Of a stretch of DNA of 64,000 bases, positions 11,670-23,067 are shown in pieces. The stretch comes from Glossina fuscipes (Eukaryota; Arthropoda; Insecta; Diptera; Glossinidae): assembly GCF_014805625.2 (NCBI RefSeq), contig NW_023998432.1, positions 7,241,243-7,305,242 of the forward strand, read 5' to 3'. Each line of letters starts with the position of its first letter. Position 1 is the stretch's first letter. The notes beneath the pieces were generated by a model. That model saw only the letters and a program-made list of their open reading frames with translations, did not search any database and was not told where the DNA came from. Both the position numbers and the translations under genes were made by a program.

Positions 11670-12270
11670 GTGTTGCGTAAATGGAGAAAAACAAACCTAA
11701 GTATCAATAATACAGACAATTTTGGCCAGAACTTGCAGTCGTTGACGAATTTAAATGCGCTCATCCGTAAGCGTAAGCATTGGCGTTGGATTAAGGAGAA
11801 GCAAAGTGCTTCTGAGGTCTTGAAATATGGTTTCACGCACTGTCCGGTGTTGGCTTGTCCTAACTACACGCAGACATTTTGTCTGCAGACGGACGCTATC
11901 ATTACCGGCTTGAGGGTAATATTAACACAAGACATTGATGGAATACAACGAGTTTACGCTAGCTGTCGTCTAAATACTCCAGGGTTGCAAAGAATGTTTA
12001 TCCATCATACATGGAGTGCGGGGGTGAGGCCTTATATTGAAGGTTATCAATATGTAATAATTACTGATCATCGATACCTGAAATATTTGACCGCGATCGA
12101 TAATCCATAAGGAAGGATAGCACGTTGGATACTGGAATTGCAACAATGCACATCTAGTGTAGGTTACTGCCAACGGACACAGGATATGGTAGCAGATACA
12201 CTGTCCCGTCAACCAGTTGATACTGTGCAAGTGGGTGTTGTAGAAGAACATCCCACGACGGAATGCGAGT
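11670..12270 (+). pseudogene. Gypsy RNase H remnant
   Basis: The 146-codon frame 11670-12110 contains LKYGFTHCPVLACPNYTQTF, an LQTDA motif (first RNase H Asp), ILTQDIDGIQRV and ITDHRYLKYLTA. The same frame reads on past one TAA to GRIARWILELQQ and DMVADTLSRQP, the standard end of gypsy RNase H. This is the best preserved domain of the element. A frameshift around 11990 replaces the ERNYS..EKECLA block. Confidence 0.75.
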
Positions 12271-12369
12271 AAATGAATAAAAGCCGCAGAAAAAAATCCG
12301 TCCAGTTGTCCAAGGACTACTATATCGACATTTCTCGAGGATAGCAAACGAGGAGGATTGTGAACCCTG

Positions 12370-12730
12370 GAACTTGTGTGTAGCTTATCAGTTGAGACGA
12401 CGAGTATTATATAAAAATCATGCTGAGGCGACTACTGATCATATGGCAATAAGAAAGACGACCCATCGGATATACTGCCCTTACTACTAGTCAACCATAT
12501 TTCGAGACATGAGTAAGTATGCCAGAAATTGTATGACCTGTCAGCAGTATAACGTGGTCCAGAAGAAACCAGAAGAAATGTGCATGGAGTTAGCAGGAGA
12601 GTAACGGGAGACTGCACGCAAAGAGTTTGTCGGCCCTTCACCGCTGATAAGAGCAGAAAATTTAACTTTGTTGGTCTTTATAGACTGCTTTACGAAATGC
12701 ATTTCGAAGAATAACTCCATGGTATTGGAA
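12370..12730 (+). pseudogene. Gypsy integrase N-terminal remnant
   Basis: RRRVLYKNHAEATTDHMAIRK followed by SKYARNCMTCQQYNVVQKKP is an H2C2 zinc-binding domain (H..H...C..C visible). Then EFVGPSPLIRAENLTLLVFI and DCFTKCISK give the start of the catalytic core. The rest of the core and C-terminus are not legible. It follows the RNase H remnant in the expected order. Confidence 0.65.
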
Positions 12731-12859
12731 TAAAACAACGCTTCGGAACATACTGATCGGGCAGCGAAAACGACTAGGAAAGGTGATTGTGAGTGCCTAC
12801 CGAAAATTTCCTTAGCTAACAATAACGCCGTCTCGGTTAAGACTCGGTTCTCGCCGGCA

Positions 12860-14900
12860 CTTTTACCACATGGTCGAGAGCCTAGACTACCCCATGCCTT
12901 TTATATGTATTTAATAGGCTATGCCGAAGCATTGTATACTCTTATTTACATATATTGGATGGAATATAGATGTATGTATTTTAACATAAACAACTATAAA
13001 GATAATTCACATTTTAATAGAATTTATATGATTTACATTTTGAGATTGGAGTTAATAGATATATTGTGAACGGTAGAGAGAGGACAGCGATTTGGATTCT
13101 CATTGCAGTCGTCGTGAATATGAGATACATTTTTGTAGTCGCCGTACATATATTTCAAAACATTTCCTTTTCATAGCACTTCAGATGAGTACCACTTTTA
13201 CTACCATGTTATGTTATGTACCGTGTTATGTTCGCATTAAACAATTTGACAATATCCAGGCAGGCACTTTTGATGTGCGAAATAATCAAACGATATACTT
13301 GCATAGGAATGGTATAATGGTATATTGTGTATATATGTTATACTAATTGCAAGATAGAGAGATTATTAATATTGCAGTTGATAAACGTACTAATATTTCA
13401 GAAATGTATATATAACTGTATATAAGAATCTATATATACTTATTATTATAATTATATATATTAATACTACCCATTTTAGGTAAAATATTTTTTTTGTGTT
13501 TCTTCATATTCAGTCTTCGGCAAATAATAAGTAAGGCCACAACACTGACCAACACATTAAAAAAACCGCGGCAAATCGCATAATTTAACAGACGCAAGAG
13601 ATGCTGCGTAAGGTCACATAAACGACGCTAGCCGATTTCTTCTGCTTAGTAGCGCAAGAACGTTTTAGGTTATTCACAACAGCTACCAATAAAATAATTT
13701 GCTGTAGAGAAAAAAGATTTTGCCGCACATTGAGGGTTATTAGGATAAGCAGACGAAAGAGGAGCTTTCGCGGGAAGAGACGTATATAGCGGGATTGAGA
13801 GCTGTAAGAGTGTAAGAACGTCGGCAAATTACTAGGTAAGAGACGGTGGTTTTGTTGGACTTGACAGCAGGGCGGCCAGTCTGTCAGTGTGGAGGTGATT
13901 CTCTTCCATCTTTACGAATTTTTCTGTACTGCGGATTCTGAACCCGACGAGCTTAACTCGCGTAGGTAGAAATAAAGAAATACTACGTTAAAAATTAATA
14001 AAAGAAACAAGCATTGCAGCTTGGCACTTTACACATTTTACTAATTGAAAATTTGATTAACGCAAGTCAACTCACCGAGTTATCAATAAAAAGCGCTGAA
14101 AGCGAAGCATAAACGCCTAATTAAATCGCTTTGAGGTGTCCTGCTACGTTACGAGCACCATTAGTTGAGGAAGACATTTGTCTCAAGAAATAATATCGTT
14201 TATTAAAGCAACTAAAACAGAGCTTTTAGAATAGTTGGATTCTTAAATATTTGCCAGAATAGTCTCGTCGAACTAAGTGGCAATAATTCGTTAAACCTAT
14301 GCTATTTGCAAAACTAATGGGACTTGCGGAGAATGAAAAAACGTATCGTAAAAGAAGTACAGTTGTCAGCAAAATTATTAGGTACGTTTGATATTAGTGA
14401 AAATATGATGTGGCGAAACGAAACGAGCTTTTGTCTAGTTTTTGCTCGGATCTTCTAAGACTCCACAGCACTATGTGCTTAAATGCAGTGATGCGTTTTT
14501 CCTATTGAATCGAGAGTTCGTGGGGAAAGAAAATAAAAAAAAAGGTATTCGTTACTATGACTCACTTCAATTGGTTCACCTGAACCATTCTTGCACTATC
14601 CAGAAATAATTACTTATAGATATTGATAAATTCGAATGAATACCAGACATATAGATATGACAGTGTTTAAGGTATGCAGTCTGGATTAATGGTTAATGGA
14701 CCATAATAATATTATTAATAAGATATTTATTTTTTTTTTTGATGTGATTGATGCGGTTGAATAAATCATTGATTATTGTGTGATAGAAGAGCCCAAGCGA
14801 CGTTTGCTGTTAGTGTGTTCAATTAGCAATTTGGGATGGTACTTTTGCTGATAAGATTGATTTCACAGCAACATTTTTCAGAGTCAAAGTTATGTAGTAA
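12860..14900. other. Unassigned, mostly AT-rich DNA
   Basis: Possible 3' LTR territory of the gypsy element, but I could not pair it with upstream DNA. A somewhat GC-richer patch (13600-13950) resembles neither a gene nor another part of the window. Frames 13092-13346 (+) and 13585-13827 (-) show no motif. Confidence 0.35.
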
Positions 14901-14949
14901 TTGAATATTGTGGCACATAAGGGTATTGTAGTTCACAGTATCGTATATT

Positions 14950-16194
14950 TGAAGTGTAAAGACAAAAAACTAATGTCTTCGATTCATATTTATGGCTAAC
15001 ATTGGACTGCGTTTGTCAATGGCTACCATGGGGTCTTTTACGTAGTTAGGAACAGGAGTCAGACTATTTAAAGTTATTATGCTTTACTAACACTACTGTG
15101 ATATTAAATACTGCATGAGTAAGACCGTTTTATTTTCTGCTCCAGCAGGTTATTCTCAGCTGCAGGCAGTTCCAAAGTTTAAGGTATATATGCTCGTTTT
15201 ATTTCATCTTGCAGTTGTATTGGCGTCAAGAGTAAGGGATTGATTGTTCCATTGTGAATAACAATCAAGATGTCCAAAATACACCTTTTTATTTTTTTCA
15301 ATTTGTTGGCAAGGAAGGAAAGCTGCACTATAATTGTGTTGCATAGTTGAGTTAGCTTGATTTGGATAACTCATTATGCAATGTCTTTTCATTTTTGTTG
15401 GTCTCATTCATCTGTGATTGCAGAAAATCAACGTTGGATTTGGTGAATATTAAAGTTTGCTTTAGAATATGGTGGAGTTGACAACTGATGTTTGTTCTCT
15501 TGAAAGCATTCGCCTCAATGAGTCAGTTTCTTGTAGATTCATAATTGTTGATGACATATTTTCAGCATATTCGTAGCCAAACATTCCTATAGACGGATGT
15601 TCCTATTAACGATTGCTTCCAGTGAAGTTGATAGCACCTGCTTTAGTTCGTACTTTGTGCAACATTCTGTTGTCTAAGTTTAAATCAGCTGCAAAATATT
15701 TGAAGTGTTCTACCGTACTGAGGCATGATATGTTGATTTCATTTTTTACAGGATTGTTGCAGTGAATTCTTTTGATTAAATAGCAAAGCTGTATCAGTGC
15801 AGTAGGCTAACAAACCGTAGTAAACCAGCAAATTTCATTGACTAGCGGTTAGGGCTTTTTATCCAATTTCTTCAAAATGGATGCCTAATTTTGATTCAAA
15901 TTTTTAATTATCTACTTGGTTTCCTAGCGCGACAGAAAGTGTTAGGAACTATTTCCGAAGTGTGGATATAAGAATACTTGCTAGCAATTTCATACTTTTG
16001 GATTCAGACTGAACATCTTCTAGTTTGGACTGTGTTTCAGTTAAAACACGTTCTGAATTGTCATCAATATAAAGTAATACAAAGCGGTGTATTGGCCGTT
16101 TGAGAATTCCAGACGCTATTTCTAAGAAAGCCAATCGGATTGATCCGTCATTTCTTCGATAGAATTTCATGAACCTAACTAACGGCGATTTCAT
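14950..16194 (-). pseudogene. Bel/Pao pol C-terminus and envelope-like remnant
   Basis: The minus frame 16194-15949 contains NDGSIRLAFLEIASGILKRP, the pol C-terminal motif, running into an acidic linker and a hydrophobic segment, as in copy 2. Further on, the ten residues KLGIHFEEIG (15863-15892) are identical to those at 31614-31643 in copy 2. Beyond this, fragments resembling copy 2's helical 'STANLIKQ' region can be followed with many stops. Envelope-like identity is inferred from position after pol and from the family pattern. The reading frame is destroyed. Confidence 0.5.
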
Positions 16195-16529
16195 AATAGT
16201 CTTTCTTGATAATAACCATTTCTCTTTGTTTAATATTGCAAGACAATTTCTTCCTTATATGTTGTCCTTGCAATTCATGTAAAAATTAGGCGGGCCAGAA
16301 CTCATGTTTTAATTGGTGCAACCGATACCCACGAATGAAACATCTCGTAACCCGCTGAAATTTATTTGTATACAAAAAACTCCAATTAACAAAATTTATT
16401 AAACCCTTTCCATTTCATTTTAATCAACAAACTCTAGTGTACCAACGTTTCACATCCTCTAAATATTTTTTAAAAGGTTGCTATCATCTTAAAATTAAAA
16501 TTGTTACTAATCCCTACAAGTTAATGTGC

Positions 16530-17030
16530 ATTAATCGGTCGGCTCATTAAACATGGACGTTAAGGGACGACAATTTAATATCGCTTCCATCTCCACGATA
16601 ACAGTCCCTAATTCTTCGAATGTTAGTCTTGTATTACCAACACTATGAATTAAAAGGTGTTTTGTTGGTTTCACGATTGTTCGCCATAGTCCTCCGAAAT
16701 AAGGTGTCCTGGATGGACCGAAGTGGAATTATTTTCACTTTCAGCTTTACGTTTACATTATTGATTTTTTTTTCTTCTCCTTAATTCAAAAAGGTCTGAT
16801 AATTTGTTACTGAGTCCAACAAAATTCGTTGCATTGCTGCCGTAAATATTTTAACAGCGCTCCCTACGACTGATGAAACGCGTTATGAAATCGTCAGTTC
16901 AAAGTAGAGTGGCTTTGCAGCGAAACAACAAAATACTGCTGTATATCTTGTTTCCTTTTTTTCTCCGACCTTGTAGACTATAATGGGGCGAAATAGTCAA
17001 CGCCTACATTTATGAATGGCATTGCAGATG
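16530..17030 (-). pseudogene. Bel/Pao integrase core remnant
   Basis: Pieces in three frames read ITSAMPFINVGVDYF (first catalytic Asp), IYGSNATNFVGLSNKLSDL (where the second acidic residue is expected the sequence has Gly-Ser-Asn), and PYFGGLWRTIVKPTKHLLIH (the catalytic Glu of GGLWE has become Arg). The rest, MEAILNCRPLTSM, is the usual C-terminal mark. Two of three catalytic acids are lost. Confidence 0.65.
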
Positions 17031-17059
17031 TAATTCTTGTTCAAGGAGTATTTCCCATT

Positions 17060-17600
17060 ATTTTCTGACGTAATTTGTGGCGTACGAACTGCAGCTTGTT
17101 GTCGTCATGCACCAATTTGAAATATAACCCGCAAGTATGCTGCAGCTTCAAACGCGTTTTGGGTAGGATCAGTAAAAATGTGTAGTTGAATGGATGATAG
17201 GAGATTGCTTTGAATGTATGTCAGTGAATTTTAAAAGCGTTTAATGTGATCAAGTTGTCGCGGAAATTTGACCACGTTGTGCTTAAATCTGCTGGAACGT
17301 CTTCATTCCATGATAATTTAAGATGCCATAATCTGTCTACGACAGAGGCCAAGGGTCCCAATGGGTCAAATAGTTGTACGAAATCGGAACTTACAACGCA
17401 TGTTGTGGCATGCGTCACGGGTGCCACTTCTACCTTAATGCAAAGTTGTTCAAATTTAGAGAACCTTATGAGCCCCAGAGTGTTGACACATTCTTTGTTG
17501 CAGGAATTGAAATCAAGGTTAACTTCACGATCATTTTGTCCGATATTTTGGATAGCTGAGGGTAATTTGAACTTTACTTGCAACATGCGTCTCAATGTAA
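17060..17600 (-). pseudogene. Bel/Pao RT tail and RNase H start
   Basis: The minus frame from 17670 to 17221 reads QNDREVNLDFNSCNKECV, LGLIRFSKFEQLCIKVEV, VQLFDPLGPLASVVDRLWHL and LKLSWNEDVPADLSTTWSNF, the diagnostic post-catalytic Bel/Pao RT segment (LFDPLG..SPV). In another frame (about 17120-17160) FTDPTQNAFEAAAYLRV is the first RNase H motif, matching FADASEKAFGAAAYIRT of copy 2. The first 20 or so codons of this open frame belong to the adjoining I-type element. Confidence 0.75.
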
Positions 17601-17639
17601 GAGGTTGGGAAACCTCTGATTGTAGAATGTTCATAGGGT

Positions 17640-18390
17640 TAGTCGTTTCAAATGCAATACTTCTAGCCAAGAAAAAGGCAGTCGCAGAGAACGTGCTTTA
17701 TAGTTAGAGTTTTGTCCAAAACTGCAGACTGGGGCGGAAGACTTCTTCAAGATCCAATAGTGAGTTGCAATTGTATGACCAAGGTGAATTCTCGAAAATG
17801 TTTGGATCTTGGTTTTCTTAACATTAGTTGGATATAAAGGTAGAGTTAATTAAGGGTTAATGGAAGAGTAGTGTTGATGATGGTATTGTAAATTTCCTTC
17901 TGCAATTTTCTCTTTACTTTTTCTGCCAGTGTAGCTTTGAAGATCCAACTTTTCCATGACATCATCCATAATTAGAGGAGCAGAAGCAGCATACTTTGCC
18001 GCTCGATCAGCCTGCTCATTTCCCAGTAAACCGATGTGACTTGGTACCCATAACATTTTAATTTTTCCACCGGCTGTTGTAATTATATTCCTTAATATGT
18101 TGATGTTGCTCCATCTCGAAGTCGAAGGATTCCGGATAGCTTTTAATACAGACAAACTGTCAGTAACAATGACAGTTTTGAGTTTGTTTTTATGGGCAAG
18201 GTTCGCAGCGTGAAGAATAGTTCTGGCATCGGTTTTGACAGTTGAAGTACTTTCGTGATATATGTGATTGAGAAGAGCCTGTTCTGAAGCATCTACCACG
18301 GCACAAGCAGGAGGCAGACCAGAAGATTTTGAGCCGTCTGTGTACAAAAGATTCCAACCAGTATTCTCCAGTACTTGGGTTTTTTCACCT
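17640..18390 (-). pseudogene. I-type RNase H and Cys/His C-terminal tail
   Basis: The 165-codon frame 18347-17850 has LYTDGSKSSG (first Asp), VTDSLSVLKAI (third acidic motif) and LWVPSHIGLLGNEQADRAAK (His and Asp of the last motif). The usual Glu helix reads KTDARTILHAANLA, with Asp rather than Glu near that position. After the stop, other frames give SRIHLGHTIATHYWIL and LTIKHVLCDC, the RNA-binding Cys/His tail of I-type ORF2. This is the longest open part of the element. Confidence 0.75.
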
Positions 18391-18507
18391 ATTAGTTTCC
18401 TGAAGGCGTAATTTGGAGTATCTTTTTCTTGTGCATAGACAGCGAGATGTCAAAAGAGCAGTCTTTCGAAATCCAGGGAGGTTTAACACCAAAAGAGCGG
18501 AAAATGT

Positions 18508-19330
18508 TTAAGTAAATGTCCAATTCCTTTCCGACGTACAAACAATAGTCAATTGCAGATAGTGACTTTTGAATATCTTCGCAATAATAATCTTTCTCAC
18601 GTCATCACCGAGAATAGATTTGTTTGAATTAAGAAGCTTGGGGACTATTTTAACTTTGAACTCATAAAGTCGATTTTCTAGAGTTGGGAGACCAGTTCCA
18701 ATTATAATATTATTTATGGGCGTCGTCCGAAAAGCGTAAGAACTTGCTCTGACGGCTTGGTGATAGACCGGTTTAAGGATGTTGGTATTAGATTTGCAGC
18801 TATTGCCGTAAATTATCAAAGCATAGTCAATCTTGCTTAATACAAGCATTTTGGTAAGATAAGCTATAGTGTTAATATGCGCATGGCTTCTTCAAGCAAC
18901 GTACTGTATGAAATTCACCCTTGTTAAAATAAAATTTTTAAACCGAAGACAGTGTGCTTTTCAACGATGCTTGTTGGAAAAAGTGAGCCCAAGAACATGG
19001 AGCGTCTGCACGTTTAGTACTGGTAAATCGTTAATATGCATTAGTAGATTTCCTGCATCGCACAATTGTTTTTGCCAAATGTATATTTTTTTGATTTTTG
19101 TAGACAAATTTTAGCCCGTGACGAGTTTGCCCACGCGGAGATCTCTCGTGCAATAGATTCGAGGATGTTGATTGCTTCTGTGTTGTCTTTTTCTTTTGTA
19201 AAAATGTATACATCGTCCGCGTAGAGACAATGTTCCACTTTTGGTAAACGGCAAAGAATTTTGCTAATTAATACGGAGAATAAATTGTAGAATTCTTGCT
19301 GAGAAAGAGATTGCGAAGGTGAGATATAGC
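18508..19330 (-). pseudogene. I-type reverse transcriptase C-terminal half
   Basis: From about 19300 the minus strand reads ISKILCRLPKVEHCLYADD in one frame. The catalytic YADD at about 19211-19222 is intact, followed by IFTKEKDNTEAINILES. Frame shifts then lead to 18849-18508, LSKIDYALIIYGNSCK and GTGLPTLENRLYEFKVKI, the RT thumb region. Two frameshifts are needed. No fingers subdomain remains. Confidence 0.7.
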
Positions 19331-19407
19331 GAAAGCACTGTAAATTTTATGTTTAAGATTATTTGTAAGGCTACGTATGTTTGAACTAAAAGTTATGCGT
19401 TTGTGAG

Positions 19408-19653
19408 TTATATTTGTTTTATAAAAACACCAACTCCTTGTTTGGAATATGAATTTTGATCAGCATTCGTGAAGTATCCAGTATATGATTTGGGTGGAAT
19501 AGGATTAAAAGAGCTTCTACAATAGGTTTCTTGAAGCGATAAAAAGGTTGGATTAAAATCACATATGAGTGTACGGAGTTCATCAAAATTATTAATAAGT
19601 CCCTTAATGTTCCATTGTAGAATTTTAAAAACTTTATTTAATTGTAATGACAT
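19408..19653 (-). pseudogene. I-type ORF2 start: AP-like endonuclease fragment
   Basis: MSLQLNKVFKILQWNIKGL opens the frame 22 bp after the ORF1 stop. ILQWNIKGL supplies the first Asn of the endonuclease and FLSLQETYC the catalytic Glu motif. The frame stops after 81 residues, just past GVGVFI. The rest of the endonuclease (DFN and SDH motifs) is gone. Confidence 0.7.
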
Positions 19654-19674
19654 GGAGGCAGAGTGGAGGGAGGG

Positions 19675-20888
19675 TTAAGTTGACATGTCAGCGTCTCCGT
19701 CGAGAAGGTCGCTATAGGAATTTTTCGTGAATGATTTATTCTTACCAGCAGAATAATCTGTACTTAGGTGGTTTAGTACATTTGAAGCGGAGCAAGTGGG
19801 CGCAGGTGAATAATTTGAAATTGTAGGTTGATTAATGGATGAAAGAATGGATTCATTACCACTTGTGATTTGTTGAGTAGAGTTGAGAGCTGGAGATTCT
19901 GGAGAATTTGGTATATTAGATTTTAGCATATGTGTTGTTGTTTTAATTTTCTCAATATTTGGTGTTGCTTTGGTTTTCCCAATATTATCTTTGGCGGGTG
20001 ATGGAACTGATTTCGCAATATAATTTTTGGTTAACGGTGGAACCGGTTTTTCATTGGAAGGAGTTGGAGTTAAAGGCTTATTAGGCTCGATTTGCGAGGC
20101 AACAGTAGCTTAGGTATTACTTTTGCTCATTCCTTGGCCTACAGATGGATTTGTTTCCCGGTATTTGCGTCGCGCTTCACCCATGCTACAGTAGTTTTCT
20201 GTTTTGATTTTTAGTATTTCACGCATCTGTACAAAAAGTGGGCATTGTTTGTCTAACGCCGAGTGTTGATCATAGCAATTTATGCAGAAGCTACGCGTAC
20301 AGTTTTCAGTACGTGGAGGAAGACAACAGTTAGCTCAGGATGGAGGACTGGTGCATCTTTTTGCCGTATGACCCAGGCGTTGGCAGCTTTTGCACCTCAT
20401 AGGGTTTGGAATGTAGAGTTCTACTTCACATTTATACCATGCCACATCAACTGTTCGCGGTGATCGATAGCGATCAAAGGTTAAAATAATTCTTCCTGTA
20501 GGAGAGCGTGTTTTTCCGTCATCATTCAGTTTGGTGAATTTATATACTTCAGTCACTCCTTGCTTGCCCATTTCGCGAACAATTTCATCTTCCGACACAC
20601 GCTTTAAGCACGGGGCATAAATTACGCTTTTAACTGAGTTAAGTTTTTTATGCAGTTTAGCGGAAATAGTATATAGATTAGCTAAACATTTTGACTTTAT
20701 GAGCTTTTCGGTTGCGTGCGGATTCCCAGCGAGGACCAGCAAATTTGTATATTTGTTGTAATGCAATGTAGGGCTCTTTTCAAAGCAAAAGGGCTAATTT
20801 GGGAAATTGTTAGTCTAGCATCGGTTGAAGAATTAACAATATATTTTTTATCAATAGCAGTGACGTCACTGATTTGCAACACCGGCAA
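19675..20888 (-). pseudogene. I-type ORF1 (gag-like, zinc knuckle)
   Basis: The frame opening at 20888 (MPVLQISDVTAIDKKYIV) shifts into the frame 20766-20335, which carries an RRM-like GRIILTFDRYR and then a perfect knuckle CKSCQRLGHTAKRC at 20353-20394 (C-x2-C-x4-H-x4-C). Past a stop the same frame continues with CINCYDQHSALDKQCPLF and MGEARRKYRETNPSV, characteristic of I-type ORF1, and with a Ser/Thr/Pro-rich tail ending at 19675. About 400 codons in all, broken by one frameshift and two stops. It would package element RNA. Confidence 0.7.
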
Positions 20889-20940
20889 GTCGGAATTTTT
20901 AATTTTTTTTTCTTCGGGGGGATGTGTCAGCTAATAGATG

Positions 20941-22140
20941 AAATCTATTTGAGTTTTTATCTGACGGCCCCGGGACCATTAAACCTTATGGTTGTCTATT
21001 ATTTAGTTATTTGTGAAATAACCACTCACTTAAAAAGGTTTGGGAAACTACTGGGGATAATGTGAAATGTTTTCAATCTTTTTTTTTTTGTTGGATTTAA
21101 AGGAAACATATACGGTATCCGCGATGATCAGTTTTAGCAATAAACACACAAAAAGTTTAATATATATTAATAAATTTGAACACTTTTAAAAACGCATAAA
21201 GCAATAAAGAAGAAATTGCAAAATTTTTTTGCACAAAGAGAAAAATATGACCACAGCGCTTGTACAAAGTTGCCGTTGTACTGTGTGTCTATGTATTAAA
21301 ATATATATTTTCAACAGTAGCCAAAATGCTCTCTCTCCTTCGTGAGACCTTTTATGTCGAGATTAGTTGGCTTTTAGCTAAAAAACGGAATACAAAATAA
21401 TCAGTTTCAGATAAACGAACTGAAACATAAAAATGACAGGTTTTTTTCTCCTTGTACTGCAACCGCTTTGAATCATGTCATTTTTTTTTTTTTTGGTTTA
21501 GACATCTTTAATTGATGACGTTAATAAACAAATTAAAAAACCTGGAATATTAATGTAATGTATAAGAAAACAATAAAAAGACCGTTTTTTAATTATTCAT
21601 ACATTAATATATTAATTTATATAATAGCAATTTATTATTGCATATCTCTGCTAAGCCATATAAAATCGATATACTATCGGTTGGTAGATGCATTATGATT
21701 TCATATTGCGTGAATGCGTTAACAATATCAATAACTCTCAATTTAAATTTAAAAGTTGGGAGCAGGTCGAAATTTTTCATTATCTGCTCCTGCAGATATG
21801 CCGCGACATGCAGTGGGTTAGCAAGTCCAGGAAATTACCATCCGTTTTCCAACTGAGATTGAACAGCGCCGCTTGAAAATCGCGCTCGTCGCGACAGTTG
21901 CCCGATTTTCTAAAAACCCAGCGGGCAAGATATTACTATTTTTATTGAAGTTCGTTGTTATTACTTTATTTCTGAGTTTTGTTGAATTTTCTAATGATAT
22001 TAAATTTCTTTTGGCTCGGTATTTATACTATTTTCTTTACAAGTTAATTTGTGAGAATATATCGCTGAATTTTTGTGGCTAAAAGTCAATGAGGTTATAC
22101 AAATTAAAAAGTTTCTGCGCTAATTTATATCGCTCGTAAA
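20941..22140. other. AT-rich stretch between the I-type element and the Maverick block
   Basis: Contains T-runs and short frames. A GC-richer patch at 21795-21930 with repeated GCGC/TCGCGAC words stands out, and could be an eroded terminal repeat of the Maverick element, but I found no inverted partner near 35.3-35.6 kb. No gene supported. Confidence 0.3.
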
Positions 22141-22145
22141 ATAGT

Positions 22146-22391
22146 TTGCAGGCGCAGTCATTTTTAGTTTTTATACAATTTATCCATGAATCATATCTAT
22201 GTATACCGTATATTGATTATGATATAAATGGTGAAGTGGATAAATTGTTATATATCCTTAATTCATCAATCATTTTTAGGGAGAAAGTCCATCAATACAA
22301 CAATCGTATGCTTTCAATAGATTTTCCAAATCTCTTGCTGAAACCATTGCTTTTTTTTATCGTGGAGGATAATAAACGGATGAATTTATAG
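22146..22391 (+). other. Unidentified plus-strand ORF, 81 codons
   Basis: Encodes a peptide with mixed composition (IDYDINGEVDKLLYILNSSI then a C-terminal basic end), less repetitive than chance frames nearby. It lies next to, and opposite in strand to, the Maverick-type genes. I do not recognise it. It may be a remnant of a further element gene or a chance opening. Confidence 0.2.
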
Positions 22392-22480
22392 AAACAACTG
22401 ATGAGTATGCTACTATCTTAATGTTATTATATTCTCTATCTATCTTTTTTTTTTTATTTAAAAAATAAGTTTTTTTCTTT

Positions 22481-22985
22481 TCAAACATTCTCTTTATTTA
22501 TTAAATTGAACTTAATAAAATTTCGTAATAATATAACATTTTTCAGAGCATATCTATATTTACAACGATGGTAATTACACAAATTTGTATTTGTATCTGT
22601 TTTATATAGATTGAGTACGCAAATTTCTTCTCCAATTAGCGTCTTCACCCATTTCAATTTTTCAATTCCTTTATCATATACAGTTGGATTTTGTGCGTTT
22701 TTGATAGACATCTTTAGATATTCTTCAACATCTGTTTACGTTGAATTACCATCATCCCATCGTAATCCATGAAAATGATTATACAGCCAGTTCTTTGTAG
22801 TCCTATCCTTTACCATTAACTTTGAATATTTGAATGGATGTTGAATTATGAAATTTTTACTTTTGAGTCGTAGTCGGATATGCAAACTTGTTTTGGAATA
22901 AATTTGTTTGCACTATAGAAACCTTGCACATCGATAATATTTATTTTATCTTGACACATTGTTACATGGTAATGTTCTCTACATA
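22481..22985 (-). pseudogene. Conserved insect element protein of unknown function
   Basis: Minus-strand pieces read MCQDKINIIDVQGFY, ANKFIPKQVCISDYDSKV, then after a frameshift LYNHFHGLRWDDG, and then the frame 22711-22481. The 'IDVQGFY..KFIPK' start and 'H-G-L-R-W-D-D-G' motif resemble a protein family I recall from insect genomes among Maverick-like genes. That recollection is unverified. One frameshift and one stop disrupt it. No catalytic function can be proposed. Confidence 0.4.
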
Positions 22986-23067
22986 ACTAAACACACTATT
23001 TTTATAGTTCCCTTTTTTTGTTTGATGATGATGATGATGAGAAAAAGAGATTTTTTTTTTATATTAA

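Larger units (their letters stand above)
9050..12860 (+). mobile_element. Decayed Ty3/gypsy retrotransposon (Osvaldo/mdg-like pol order)
   Basis: Gag, protease, RT, RNase H and integrase remnants follow in the standard gypsy order across about 3.8 kb, all on the plus strand. Each domain keeps strong local signatures but is broken by stops and frameshifts every 50-300 bases. No paired LTRs were identified by eye. The RT palm between about 11580 and 11640 is deleted, including the YxDD box. The copy is clearly old and inactive. Confidence 0.8.
14900..17600 (-). mobile_element. Bel/Pao retrotransposon with envelope-like gene, copy 1 (3' part)
   Basis: Reading the minus strand: end of RT, start of RNase H, integrase core, pol C-terminus, then an envelope-like region. 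It is homologous throughout to the plus-strand copy at 26598-32350. Gag, protease and the front of RT are absent: at about 17600 the sequence switches to the 3' end of an I-type element on the same strand. Most of RNase H and the first part of integrase are deleted (junction near 17050). No LTR was recognised. Confidence 0.7.
17600..20940 (-). mobile_element. I-type non-LTR retrotransposon, internally deleted
   Basis: On the minus strand come ORF1 with zinc knuckles, the first 80 residues of an AP-type endonuclease, the last part of RT including YADD, RNase H with LYTDGSK, and a Cys/His tail. RNase H downstream of RT plus an ORF1 with several knuckles is the I-group layout. About 1.5 kb (late endonuclease to mid RT) is missing between roughly 19408 and 19330. 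The 3' end runs to about 17600, where Bel/Pao sequence begins. Individual frames are long, so this copy is younger than its neighbours. Confidence 0.75.

Noticed and set aside
9050..12860. Gypsy copies at 9-12.9, 50.7-51.6 and 59.8-62.5 kb as one family
   Set aside because: RNase H motifs differ clearly between them (LQTDA, FFFKQLSSSET, LTDHKPLLSIF contexts), so they are separate lineages.
17246..17707. 153-codon plus-strand ORF
   Set aside because: Antisense shadow of the Bel RT segment read on the minus strand.
21795..21930. Left terminal inverted repeat of the Maverick element
   Set aside because: GC-richer patch is suggestive, but no inverted partner was found at 35.2-35.6 kb.
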